The notes beneath the pieces are model-generated. The model made no database searches. It was not told the origin of the DNA and was given only the letters and a program-made list of their open reading frames with translations. A stretch of 64,000 nucleotides of DNA from Streptomyces omiyaensis. GTDB taxonomy: Bacteria; Actinomycetota; Actinomycetes; Streptomycetales; Streptomycetaceae. A program made the translations under genes and the position numbers. Of this stretch, positions 16,511 to 24,814 are shown piece by piece. The first letter of the stretch is position 1. Each line of letters starts with the position of its first letter. The stretch covers positions 310,001-374,000 of the forward strand of contig NZ_BMVV01000005.1 in the NCBI RefSeq assembly GCF_014650895.1. The letters are read 5' to 3'.

Positions 16511-16993
16511 GTGGGAGCGTTGCCGCCCGAGAGCACGAACGGCGCCGGCCGCAGGAGCGGCGGAGGTCTGGCCGTACCGATGGCCTGGCTGTGCGCCGAG
16601 TACCTGGCCGACCAGTACCTGACCGCGGCCGGCCTGGCCGAGCCCGGCTCGCTGGAGCACCGCGCCGCGCTGCGCGCGCTGGCGCTCACGGTCCACCTGT
16701 CCGGCGAGCCCGCGGCCGACGAGTGGCTGTACCGCACCGCCCACGAGGCGGGCTGGCCCGAGTGGGTGGAGGAACGGCTCGCCGCCGAGGAGGCCGAGGA
16801 TCCCGGCGGGGCCGATCTGGCCCTCGCCCGGGACACCTGGCGGGCCCTGCGGGAGACCTGGGTGCACGCCGCCGACCTGGGCGGCGCGCCGGGTCACGGA
16901 CCGGGCCTCCTGGTCGACGAGACGGCCCGGGTCTGGCTGCCCGCCTGGCAGTTGGGGCTTCCGCTCGCCCATCTCGCGGTGTGGCTCTCCTGA
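16511..16993 (+). CDS. hypothetical soluble protein
   Basis: A 160-residue protein with no signal peptide or membrane helix. It is largely helical and acidic, rich in Trp (AWLCAEYLADQY, EWLYRTAHEAGWPEWVEERL, DTWRALRETWVHAADLGG). I do not recognise a family. The start is unsettled: GTG 16511 follows GGGAGAAG closely, TTG 16520 has GGGAG just upstream, and an internal ATG near 16580 would drop a low-complexity N-terminus. It ends 4 bp before the convergent kinase gene, with no room for a terminator. Confidence 0.5.
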   Translation: MGALPPESTNGAGRRSGGGLAVPMAWLCAEYLADQYLTAAGLAEPGSLEHRAALRALALTVHLSGEPAADEWLYRTAHEAGWPEWVEERLAAEEAEDPGGADLALARDTWRALRETWVHAADLGGAPGHGPGLLVDETARVWLPAWQLGLPLAHLAVWLS

Positions 16994-16997
16994 TCCG

Positions 16998-18209
16998 TCA
17001 GAGCGGCGGCGAAGGGTGCACCCCGGGGCGGTACTTGGGGAAGCGCGCCGTCACCTTCATGCCGGCGCCGACGCCCGTCTCGATGACCAGGCCGTACCCC
17101 GCCCCGTACACCTGGCGCAGCCGCTCGTCCACGTTGGACAGGCCGATGCCGGAGCCGGAGGGGTGTTCGCCGCGCAGCACCGCCCGCAGCCGTTCGGGGT
17201 CCATGCCGACGCCGTCGTCCTCGACCGTCACGACCGCCTCCGCGCCGGCGTCACGGGCGGCGATGACGACCCGGCAGCCCCGCTCGCGGTCCTGGAGGCC
17301 GTGCTTGACCGCGTTCTCCACCAGCGGCTGGAGGCAGAGGAAGGGCAGGGCGACCGGCAGCACCTCCGGGGCGATCTGGAGCGTCACCTTGAGCCGGTCG
17401 CCGAAGCGGGCCCCGGCCAGCGCCAAGTACTGCTCGATCGCCCGCAGTTCGTCGGCGAGCTGGGCGAATTCGCCCTGCCGGCGGAAGGAGTAGCGGGTGA
17501 AGTCCGCGAACTCGAGGAGGAGGTCGCGGGCCCGCTCCGGGTCGGTGCGGACGAACGAGGCGATCGCGGCGAGGGAGTTGAAGATGAAGTGCGGGGAGAT
17601 CTGGGCGCGCAGGGCGCGGATCTCCGCCTCCACCATCCGGGTCCTGGAGCGGTCCAGCTCCGCCAGCTCCAGCTGGACGGAGACCCAGCGGGCCACCTCG
17701 GTCGCGGCCCGGACCAGCACGGCCGACTCCCGGGGGCCGTAGGCGACCAGCGCGCCGAGGACGCCCTCCTCGCCGGTGAGCGGCGCGGTCACCGCCCACC
17801 GCAGCTCGCACCCCGGGTCGGCGCAGCCGGTGGGCGCGGAGCTGCTGCGGCCGGTCTCCAGCGTCGCGGCGGCCAGCTCGGACACGCCCGCGTGGTGGTG
17901 CGCCGCACCGGGCCCGTCCCAGGCGAGGACGGCCGATCCGTCGGTCAGGCAGAGGGCCTCGGTGCCGAGCAGCGAGCGGAGCGGACGGACCGCCTTGCGG
18001 GCGGTCTCCCCGGTCAGTCCGGCCCGCAGCGGCGGGGCGGCGAGCGAGGCGGTGTGCAGCGTGTGGAAGGTGGCCCGCTCGACGGGGGTGCCGAGGTCGA
18101 GGTCGGCGGCGCGGTCGCCGCGCCGGGCGGTCAGCCGGCCGAGGACGACCCCGGCGGCGAGCAGGACGGCCCCGGCCGAGGCGGCCGCGGCCAGGACGAT
18201 GCCGCTCAC
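16998..18209 (-). CDS. LytS-type sensor histidine kinase
   Basis: A 403-residue protein. One N-terminal membrane helix (3-25) and a GAF-like sensory region (40-175, with Cys129 and Cys134) precede the HisKA-LytS motif ISPHFIFNSL (phospho-accepting His207). The ATPase domain has NAVKHGL, DDGVGMDP and SGIGLSNVDERL. It would phosphorylate the LytTR regulator at the other end of the same operon. The GTG start overlaps the stop of the symporter gene (GTGA), so kinase and transporter are translationally coupled. That arrangement suggests that transport and sensing of the same substrate are linked, as in BtsS/BtsR-type systems. Confidence 0.9.
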   Translation of the reverse strand: MSGIVLAAAASAGAVLLAAGVVLGRLTARRGDRAADLDLGTPVERATFHTLHTASLAAPPLRAGLTGETARKAVRPLRSLLGTEALCLTDGSAVLAWDGPGAAHHHAGVSELAAATLETGRSSSAPTGCADPGCELRWAVTAPLTGEEGVLGALVAYGPRESAVLVRAATEVARWVSVQLELAELDRSRTRMVEAEIRALRAQISPHFIFNSLAAIASFVRTDPERARDLLLEFADFTRYSFRRQGEFAQLADELRAIEQYLALAGARFGDRLKVTLQIAPEVLPVALPFLCLQPLVENAVKHGLQDRERGCRVVIAARDAGAEAVVTVEDDGVGMDPERLRAVLRGEHPSGSGIGLSNVDERLRQVYGAGYGLVIETGVGAGMKVTARFPKYRPGVHPSPPL

Positions 18210-19939
18210 CGGCGGGCCTCCTGGGCGGGGACGGGCGCGGTGAACTCCTCCGGCAGGTGCAGCCGGGCGAGGGTGGCCGCGGTGCCGGGCGGCACGCTGC
18301 GCGGGGTGGCGAGCGAGACGAGGACCATGGTGAGGAAGCCGAGCGGGACGGACCAGACGGCGGGCCAGGCCATCAGGGTGTGCGGCCAGCCCCCCGGGGC
18401 CAGCCCGGCCCGGGTGGCCATCACCGCGGCCAGCGCGGAGCCGCCGCCGAGGAGGAGCCCGGCGGCCGCGCCGGGCGGGGTGAGCCGCCGCCACCAGATG
18501 CCGAGGACCAGCAGCGGGCAGAAGGAGGAGGCGGAGACCGCGAAGGCGAGCCCGACGGCGTCGGCGACCGGCACCTTGGAGGCCGCGACGCCGACGGCGA
18601 GCGGCACGGCGGTGGCGAGCGGGGTCGCGAGCCGGAAGTGCCGGACGGCGCGGGAGGGCAGCACGTCCTGCGCGAGGACGCCGGCGACGGACATGGTCAG
18701 CCCCGAGGCGGTCGAGAGGAAGGCGGCGAAGGCGCCGCCGGCGAGGAAGGCGCCGAGGAGGTCGCCGAGCGCCCCGCCGACGATCCGGTCGGGCAGCACG
18801 AGCACGGCCGCGTCGGCGGAGCCGGTGAGGGCGAGCTCGGGGGCGTAGATCCGCCCGAGCGCCCCGTAGACCCCCGGCAGCAGGTAGAAGGCGCCGACCA
18901 GTCCGAGGACGACGAGGGTGGTGCGGCGGGCGGCCCGGCCGTTCGGGCTGGTGTAGAAGCGGACGGCGACGTGGGGCAGCCCCATGGTGCCCAGGAAGGT
19001 CGCGAGGATCAGCCCGTAGGTGGCGTAGAGCTGGTGCCCGTCGCGACCCCCGGCCAGCGGCTGGGACCAGCCGAGGGGGTCGGATCCGTCGGCCCGCCGC
19101 TCGGGGACCGGGGCGCCGGGCGGGAGGGCGAGGACGGTGCCGCCGGAGACGTGGTGGGTGCCCGGCCCGAGGGTCACCGGCCGCTCCTCGTACCGGACGG
19201 AGTCGACGGTCCCGGTGACGGTCAGGGTCAGCGGCGCGTCGAGCCCGAGGCGCACGGTGTCGGCGACCCGGACGACGGTGTGCTCGCGCAGGGTGGCGGG
19301 CGCGTCGAAGCGGGCCCGGGGCGCCCCGTCGCCGTGCCAGGCGGCCACCAGGAAGAAGGCCGGGACCAGCAGGGCGGTGAGCTTCAGCCAGTACTGGAAG
19401 GCCTGCACGAAGGTGATGCTGCGCATCCCGCCGGCGGCGACCGTGCCGGTGACGACGACGGCGACGAGCAGGCCGCCGACCCAGTCGGGGGCGCCGGTGA
19501 GGATCTCCAGGGTGAGGCCGGCGCCCTGGAGCTGCGGCAGCAGGTAGAGCCAGCCGATGCCGACGACGAAGAGGCTGGCCAGCCGGCGGACCTGCGGCGA
19601 CTCCAGGCGGGCCTCGGCGAAGTCGGAGAGCGTGTACGCGCCGGAGCGGCGCAGCGGGGCGGCGACGAGGACCAGCAGGACCAGGTAGCCGGCGGTGTAG
19701 CCGACCGGGTACCAGAGCATGGCGGGGCCCTGGACGAGGACGAGGCCCGCGATGCCGAGGAAGGAGGCGGCGGAGAGGTACTCGCCGCTGATGGCGGCCG
19801 CGTTGAGCCGGGGCCCGGCGGTCCGGGAGGCGACGTAGAAGTCGGAGGTGGTGCGGGAGACGCGCAGGCCGAGGGCGCCGATCAGGACGGTGGCGAGGAC
19901 GACGGCGGTGACGGCGGCGACCGCGTAGGTCTGGTTCAT
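18206..19939 (-). CDS. sodium/solute symporter (SSS family, ActP/MctC-like)
   Basis: A 577-residue protein with about 13 membrane helices. The SSS signature appears in SGEYLSAASFLGIAGLVLVQG and in the later GTMGLPHVAVRFYTSPNG. A long extracytoplasmic insertion (about residues 225-310) matches the actinobacterial acetate/monocarboxylate branch. Small carboxylates such as acetate, pyruvate or propionate are the likely substrates; this is inferred from family and partners, not shown. It lies between the DUF485 gene (20 bp upstream) and the LytS kinase (4-nt overlap downstream). Confidence 0.9.
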   Translation of the reverse strand: MNQTYAVAAVTAVVLATVLIGALGLRVSRTTSDFYVASRTAGPRLNAAAISGEYLSAASFLGIAGLVLVQGPAMLWYPVGYTAGYLVLLVLVAAPLRRSGAYTLSDFAEARLESPQVRRLASLFVVGIGWLYLLPQLQGAGLTLEILTGAPDWVGGLLVAVVVTGTVAAGGMRSITFVQAFQYWLKLTALLVPAFFLVAAWHGDGAPRARFDAPATLREHTVVRVADTVRLGLDAPLTLTVTGTVDSVRYEERPVTLGPGTHHVSGGTVLALPPGAPVPERRADGSDPLGWSQPLAGGRDGHQLYATYGLILATFLGTMGLPHVAVRFYTSPNGRAARRTTLVVLGLVGAFYLLPGVYGALGRIYAPELALTGSADAAVLVLPDRIVGGALGDLLGAFLAGGAFAAFLSTASGLTMSVAGVLAQDVLPSRAVRHFRLATPLATAVPLAVGVAASKVPVADAVGLAFAVSASSFCPLLVLGIWWRRLTPPGAAAGLLLGGGSALAAVMATRAGLAPGGWPHTLMAWPAVWSVPLGFLTMVLVSLATPRSVPPGTAATLARLHLPEEFTAPVPAQEARR

Positions 19940-19959
19940 GCGGGACGGTCCACCGGTCC

Positions 19960-20331
19960 TCAGCGCTCGACGAGGCCGGTGAAGTCGCGCTCGTTGCGCT
20001 CGGCCCTGCGGACGTACCAGTGGGCGACGGCCCAGACGACGGGGTAGACGCCGGCGCCGAGCGCCGCCCACACCAGGGCCTCGGGGGCGGGCAGCGCGAG
20101 GAGCAGCGGCAGCGTGCCGACGAGCAGCGCGAGGGCGCCGAGCGCGGTGAGCGCGGCGCGCAGCTGGCTGCGCATGAGGGAGCGGACGTAGGTGTGGCCG
20201 AGGGTGGTCTGCTCGTCGATCTCGGAGCGGGCCGGCGGATGGAGCGGCCGGGGCGCGGGCCGGTCGCCGAGGGCGCTGGCGTGGGTGACGGTCTCGCGCC
20301 GGGGCCGGCGCGGCTCGGGATGCTCCGGCAT
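19960..20331 (-). CDS. DUF485 small membrane protein
   Basis: A 123-residue protein. A charged N-terminus precedes the helix pairs LRAALTALGALALLVGTLPLLLAL and ALVWAALGAGVYPVVWAVAHWYV, then RRAERNERDF. DUF485 proteins almost always accompany SSS-type acetate symporters (yjcH beside actP in E. coli) and probably assist them. The stop lies 20 bp before the symporter start. The N-terminal extension is longer than in the short enterobacterial version. Confidence 0.85.
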   Translation of the reverse strand: MPEHPEPRRPRRETVTHASALGDRPAPRPLHPPARSEIDEQTTLGHTYVRSLMRSQLRAALTALGALALLVGTLPLLLALPAPEALVWAALGAGVYPVVWAVAHWYVRRAERNERDFTGLVER

Positions 20332-20408
20332 CGGCGTCGCTGCTCTCTGGGGGCGGAGGGGCCCGTGGAGTGTAAGCGGAAGCGGTGGGGCGCCGGTAGG
20401 GGTGGCGG

Positions 20409-21161
20409 TCAGCCGCCGGCCCGGCGCATCAGCAGGTCACGGAGGTGGCGGGCGTGCCGGCGGCTGACGGCGAGGTCGGTGGCGCCGACCCGGACGGAGG
20501 TGGTGCCGCCGTCGAGCCGGAGCTCCTCCACCCGGTCGAGGGCGACGAGGTGGCTGCGGTGGATGCGGACGAAGCCCCGGTCCGCCCAGCGCTCCTCCAG
20601 GGTGGAGAGCGGGATGCGGACGAGGTGGCTGCCGTGGTCGGTGTGGAGGCGGGCGTAGTCGCCGTGGGCCTCGACGTAGGCGATGTCGTCGACCGGGACG
20701 AAGCGGGTGACGCCGCCGAGTTCGACGGGGACCTGCTCGGGCGCGGCGGCCACCGGGGGCGCGGTGGCGGCGTGGACGAGTTCGTGGACGCGCCGCACGG
20801 CCTCGGCGAGCCGCTCCCGGCGGACCGGCTTGAGCACGTAGTCGACGGCCTTGAGGTCGAAGGCGGTGAGCGCGAAGCCCTCGTGGGCGGTGACGAAGAC
20901 GACGAGCGGCGGCCGGGCGAACCCGGCCAGCAGCCGCGCCACGTCGAGCCCGGTCAGCCCCGGCATGTGGATGTCGAGGAACACGACGTCGACGCGCTCC
21001 TCGCCGTCCGGCCCGGACTCCAGGGCCCGCCCGATCCGCCGCAGCGCGGCGGTGGCGTCCCCCGCCCCCTCGGCGGTCCGCACCCGGGGGTCGGCGCGCA
21101 GCAGGTAGAGCAGTTCCCCCAGGGCGGGTTCCTCGTCGTCGACGGCCAGTACGCGCAGCAT
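20409..21161 (-). CDS. LytTR-family response regulator
   Basis: A 250-residue protein. The receiver domain (1-120) has acidic pocket VDDEE, phospho-acceptor Asp63 in FLDIHMPG and Lys111 in DYVLKPV. A LytTR DNA-binding domain follows (about 150-245) with IAYVEAHGDYARLHT and FVRIHRSHLVALDRVEELRL. It is the first gene of the operon regulator - DUF485 - symporter - kinase and is the natural partner of the LytS kinase at the far end. It probably activates this operon or a distant transporter gene in response to the transported carboxylate. The ATG start gives the expected receiver N-terminus. Confidence 0.93.
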   Translation of the reverse strand: MLRVLAVDDEEPALGELLYLLRADPRVRTAEGAGDATAALRRIGRALESGPDGEERVDVVFLDIHMPGLTGLDVARLLAGFARPPLVVFVTAHEGFALTAFDLKAVDYVLKPVRRERLAEAVRRVHELVHAATAPPVAAAPEQVPVELGGVTRFVPVDDIAYVEAHGDYARLHTDHGSHLVRIPLSTLEERWADRGFVRIHRSHLVALDRVEELRLDGGTTSVRVGATDLAVSRRHARHLRDLLMRRAGG

Positions 21162-21214
21162 GCGCGGGAGCCTACTTCAGCGGCCGGCGGGCGCGGCGGG
21201 CGCACGGGGCCGGG

Positions 21215-23299
21215 TCAGTCGGCGACCGCGAACTCGCACCAGACGCACTTGCCGCCGCCCCTGGACTCCACGCCCCAGCTGTCGGAGAGCTGGTCGACGA
21301 GGAGGAGGCCCCGGCCGGAGACGCCCGCCTCGCCGGCCTCGCGGCGCCGGGGCAGGGCGCTGGAGCGGTCCTCGACCTCGACCCGGAGGCGGCGTTCGGG
21401 GCCCGGCAGGATCCTGAGGGTGATGATGGCGCCGCCGTCGGTGTGCATGAGGGCGTTGGTCATGAGCTCGTCGGCGACGAGTTCGATCTCGTCGGCGCGG
21501 GAGCCCGCCCCCCACGCGCGGACGGCGGCCCGGATCATGTGGCGGGCGGAGCTGAGGGCCTCGGGGTCGCTCTGGGCGACGTGCTGGCGGAAGCGGCCGC
21601 CGCCGGCCGCGTAGGCGGCGTGGCGGCGGAGCAGGAGGATGGCGACGTCGTCCTCGCCGCCCCGGTCGGCGACGACGTCGCAGAGCAGGTCGGCGAGCTG
21701 CTGGAGGTCGGCGGGGCCGCGCCGGACCAGGGAGGAGAGCCATTCGAGGCCCTCGTCGAGGTCGGCGCCGGGCTTCTCGACGAGGCCGTCGGTGTAGAGC
21801 ATGAGGGTCTGGCCGGGATCGAGTTCGAGGGTGGTGACGGGGTAGTCGAGCCGGCCGAACTCGGCGGAGAGGCCGAGCGGCAGGCCGCCCTCGACGGGGA
21901 CGCGGCGGCAGGTGCCGTCGGCTTCGCGGACGAGGGGGTCGACGTGGCCGGCACGGACCATCTGGACGACGCCGGTGGCGGGGTCGGCCTCGGCGTAGGT
22001 GCAGGTGGCGAAGCGGTCGGTGTCGAGTTCGTGGAGGAAGACGGAGGCCCGGGCCATCACGGTGGCGGGGGTGTGGCCCTCGGCGGCGTAGGCGCGGAGC
22101 ACGATCCGGAGCTGGCCCATGACGGCGGCGGCGTGGGTGTCGTGGCCCTGGACGTCGCCGATGACGGCGCCGACCCGGCCGCCGGGGAGCGGGATGACGT
22201 CGTACCAGTCGCCGCCGACGTCGCGGCCGAGGCGGGCGGAGCGGTAGCGGACGGCTATGTGGGCGCCGGGCACGTCGGGGATCCGGCGCGGCAGCATCGC
22301 CTGCTGGAGCCCTTCGGCGAGGTCGTGCTCCTGCTCGTACAGCATGGCCCGCTGGAGGCTCTGGGCGATGCTGCTGCTCAGCGCGACGAGCAGGGTCCTC
22401 TCGTCCTCGCTGAAGCCGGTGCGGTCGCTGTAGAGCAGGCCGAGGGCGCCGATGGGACGGGCCTGGGCGATGAGCGGGAGGTAGGCGGCGGCGGTGATGC
22501 CGAGGCCCTTGATGTGCGGCCACAGGACGGGGAAGGAGGCGGCGAAGTCCTCGGAGCTGTCGATGAAGCGGGGCCGCAGGGTGCGGATGACCTCGCTCAT
22601 CGGGTAGGGCTCGTCCACCCGGGTGAACCGGGTGCCCGGGACGAAGGCGCCCTCCGGTCCCTCGGCGACCAGGTGGATGCGGCCCGCCTCCAGGAGGCCC
22701 ATGACGAGGCTGGCGGCGCCGAAGTGCTCCAGGGCGTGGGAGTCGTTGAGGAGGTCGATGACGTCCTGCACGGTCCGGGCGTAGGCGAGGGCCGCGGTGG
22801 TGCCCTCGACGACCCCCGCGCGCTGCCGGCGGCCCTCGTCGAGGCCGAGGCGGGCGGCGGACTCGGTGAGCTCGTGGGTGGCGTCGCGCACGACGCCGAC
22901 GATCCGCACGGGGCGGCCGGAGGGGTCCCGGTGGACGAGGCCCTGGGTGTGGGTCCACTGCTGGGAGCCGTCGCGCCGGCGGATGCGGAAGTACGCCCCG
23001 TACTGGTCGCTGCCCTCCTTGAGGGCCTGGGCGACGAGGGTGTCGAGCCGGCGCCCCTCGTCGGGCAGGACGCGGCTGCCGAGCGTCTCGGGGCGGCCGT
23101 CGTACTCGTCGGGCTCGAAGTCGAAGACGTCGAGGGAGGCCGCGTCCATCTTCATCGTGCCGGTGGCGAGGTCCCAGTCGAAGCCGCCCATGCGGAAGGC
23201 GGACCCGAACGCGCTGAGGATCGGCACCGCCGTACCGTCCCCGGCCGCCGCCGTGTCCGGCCGGCCCGCCGCGTCCGCTCCCCCGCTGCCCACGCTCAT
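21215..23299 (-). CDS. PAS-GAF-PP2C (SpoIIE-type) phosphatase with fused anti-sigma kinase domain
   Basis: A 694-residue protein. A PAS domain (about 30-140, FRMGGFDWDLATGTMKMDA) and a GAF domain (150-325) precede a SpoIIE phosphatase domain (345-550) with RDVGGDWYDVIPLPGG, IGDVQGHD and the late GGEDDVAILLL. The end is a RsbW-like ATPase (about 560-690: ADEIELVADELMTNALMHT and GRGLLLVDQLSDSWG). Such proteins dephosphorylate anti-sigma-factor antagonists and can rephosphorylate them, tuning stress sigma factors. An in-frame upstream start at 23335 exists. ATG 23299 lies 8 nt after CCTAGCGT, a possible -10, so a leaderless message is conceivable. Confidence 0.9.
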   Translation of the reverse strand: MSVGSGGADAAGRPDTAAAGDGTAVPILSAFGSAFRMGGFDWDLATGTMKMDAASLDVFDFEPDEYDGRPETLGSRVLPDEGRRLDTLVAQALKEGSDQYGAYFRIRRRDGSQQWTHTQGLVHRDPSGRPVRIVGVVRDATHELTESAARLGLDEGRRQRAGVVEGTTAALAYARTVQDVIDLLNDSHALEHFGAASLVMGLLEAGRIHLVAEGPEGAFVPGTRFTRVDEPYPMSEVIRTLRPRFIDSSEDFAASFPVLWPHIKGLGITAAAYLPLIAQARPIGALGLLYSDRTGFSEDERTLLVALSSSIAQSLQRAMLYEQEHDLAEGLQQAMLPRRIPDVPGAHIAVRYRSARLGRDVGGDWYDVIPLPGGRVGAVIGDVQGHDTHAAAVMGQLRIVLRAYAAEGHTPATVMARASVFLHELDTDRFATCTYAEADPATGVVQMVRAGHVDPLVREADGTCRRVPVEGGLPLGLSAEFGRLDYPVTTLELDPGQTLMLYTDGLVEKPGADLDEGLEWLSSLVRRGPADLQQLADLLCDVVADRGGEDDVAILLLRRHAAYAAGGGRFRQHVAQSDPEALSSARHMIRAAVRAWGAGSRADEIELVADELMTNALMHTDGGAIITLRILPGPERRLRVEVEDRSSALPRRREAGEAGVSGRGLLLVDQLSDSWGVESRGGGKCVWCEFAVAD

Positions 23300-23347
23300 G
23301 GGGGCCACGCTAGGCCCAGCGGGTTCCTCGCGCACCAGGAAGATCTT

Positions 23348-24610
23348 TCAGCCGGCGAACGTGTCGGGCTGGGTGGGCCCGGGATCGACGGGGAGGAGGT
23401 CCTCGGGCAGCGGGAAGCCGCCGTCGGGATCGGCGTACGGGTCGGAGGGCGGCTCGGCGTGGGGATCGGCGTACGGGTCGGTGTACGGGTCGGAGGGCGG
23501 CTCGGCGTACGGGTCGGCCGGGGCGTCCGGCTCGGTGGGCGACGGCGGGGGCGCGTCCGGGGCGGTCGGGGGCGCCGGGGTGTCGGGCGCGGCCGGGGTC
23601 TGCGGTACGGCGGGGGTGTCGGGCGCCGCCGGGGCGTCGGGCGCGGTCGGCGCGGCGGGGCGCTCCGTCGGGGTCCCGGGGGTGGCGTCGGCGGACGCGT
23701 CGGGGTCCTCGGTGCCGGTGTCCGGGGTGACGGGGTCGCTGAGGGCGCAGGTGTCGGGATCGCAGTCGGGGACGGTGTCGGGCTTGCGGTCCTGGTCGCC
23801 GTCGCTGCCGGCCTTCCGCTCGATCCAGCTGTCGTCGGAGACGTTCACGATGACGAGGCTGTTCACGACGGTGGAGGTCGGTTTGACGATGATCACGCGG
23901 TCGGGGTCGAAACCGGCCCAGGGGTCGCCGTGGTGGACGGCTCCGGAGACGCTGACGGGCGTGCGGAGCGGGTTGCCGCAGGCGCAGCGGACCCGGGGGG
24001 CGCCGTAGGGGTCGACGAGGACGGCGGTGCCGGCCTGGAGGACGGACTGGAAGGCGGAGGCCCGGCCGTCGCGGAAGCCGTGGTTGGTGACGCGGGTGTC
24101 GGCGCGCAGCAGGACCGGGGTGAGGTCGCGCAGCCAGTCGGCGACGCCGCCCTCGGGGATGCCCGCGGCCTCGGCGAAGGCGGTGAGCTTGGCGGGTTCG
24201 GCGGCGAGGTAGGCGACCTGCTGCTCGACGTCGCAGCTGCCCTCGGCGCGGGTGCCGCCGTAGAGGCCGGGGGTGGAGCCGGTGACCTCGCGGATGCCGG
24301 GGGCGCTGACGGGCTGGGCGTCGGCCCCGGGTTCCTGGAGGGCGCGCAGTCCGGCGCCGCGCGCGGTGGAGGCGGTGAAGGGGTCGGGGCCCTGGGCGGC
24401 GACCGGCTGGAGGTGCACCTCGTGGGCGGTGCCGAGGGCGGCCCGCCCGGCGGCGCCGCCGGGCTCGGCGGCGGAACAGCCGGCGAGGAACAGGGCGGCG
24501 GCGCCCAGCGTCGCGGTGACGGCGGCGGTGCGGCCCTGGCGGGGGGCGGCTCCGGGGGCGGGGCGGACGGCGGCGGGTCGGCTGCGCGTCCGGCGCTGCG
24601 TGGGGCGCAC
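23348..24610 (-). CDS. DUF6777-like lipoprotein with repetitive Pro/Asp tail
   Basis: A 420-residue protein. GTG 24610 has a strong GGGAGGAG 5 nt upstream, and the lipobox FLAGC puts the lipid on Cys45. The extracellular domain (60-270) contains EVHLQPVAAQGPDPFT and paired cysteines (RCACG; later DCDPDTCAL). This fits the Streptomyces DUF6777 family, which also occurs fused to Ser/Thr kinases. From about residue 275 the sequence becomes low-complexity and acidic, with DPYADP and EPPSDPY repeats, likely a flexible wall-spanning stalk. Function is unknown. It is divergent from the YndJ operon, whose promoter palindromes lie 131 bp away. Confidence 0.7.
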   Translation of the reverse strand: MRPTQRRTRSRPAAVRPAPGAAPRQGRTAAVTATLGAAALFLAGCSAAEPGGAAGRAALGTAHEVHLQPVAAQGPDPFTASTARGAGLRALQEPGADAQPVSAPGIREVTGSTPGLYGGTRAEGSCDVEQQVAYLAAEPAKLTAFAEAAGIPEGGVADWLRDLTPVLLRADTRVTNHGFRDGRASAFQSVLQAGTAVLVDPYGAPRVRCACGNPLRTPVSVSGAVHHGDPWAGFDPDRVIIVKPTSTVVNSLVIVNVSDDSWIERKAGSDGDQDRKPDTVPDCDPDTCALSDPVTPDTGTEDPDASADATPGTPTERPAAPTAPDAPAAPDTPAVPQTPAAPDTPAPPTAPDAPPPSPTEPDAPADPYAEPPSDPYTDPYADPHAEPPSDPYADPDGGFPLPEDLLPVDPGPTQPDTFAG

Positions 24611-24740
24611 GTGGCTCCTCCCGGTCGGCACGGATGGGTTCCTCCCGTTCTGTCGCAGTCGGTGACGGGAGGCAAGCGGAGAGCGTCCGTACGGGCGGCG
24701 GGGAGGGTCCGTACGGGCGGCGGAGGATCCCCGGGGCGGA

Positions 24741-24798
24741 CTTGAACGCGTTCAAGAGAGCCTCTACGCTCGGTACCGTACTCGTTGAACGCGTTCAA
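24741..24798 (+). promoter_or_regulatory. promoter flanked by two identical TTGAACGCGTTCAA palindromes
   Basis: A textbook promoter, TTGAAC (24742-24747), 17 bp, TACGCT (24765-24770), lies between two exact copies of the palindrome TTGAACGCGTTCAA (24742-24755, inside CTTGAACGCGTTCAAG; and 24785-24798). The first covers the -35 box and the second sits just past the start point; centres are 43 bp apart, about four helix turns. This is the geometry of a TetR-type repressor clamp. No TetR gene is adjacent. Confidence 0.85.
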
Positions 24799-24814
24799 GT
24801 CTGGGGGTGGCGCC

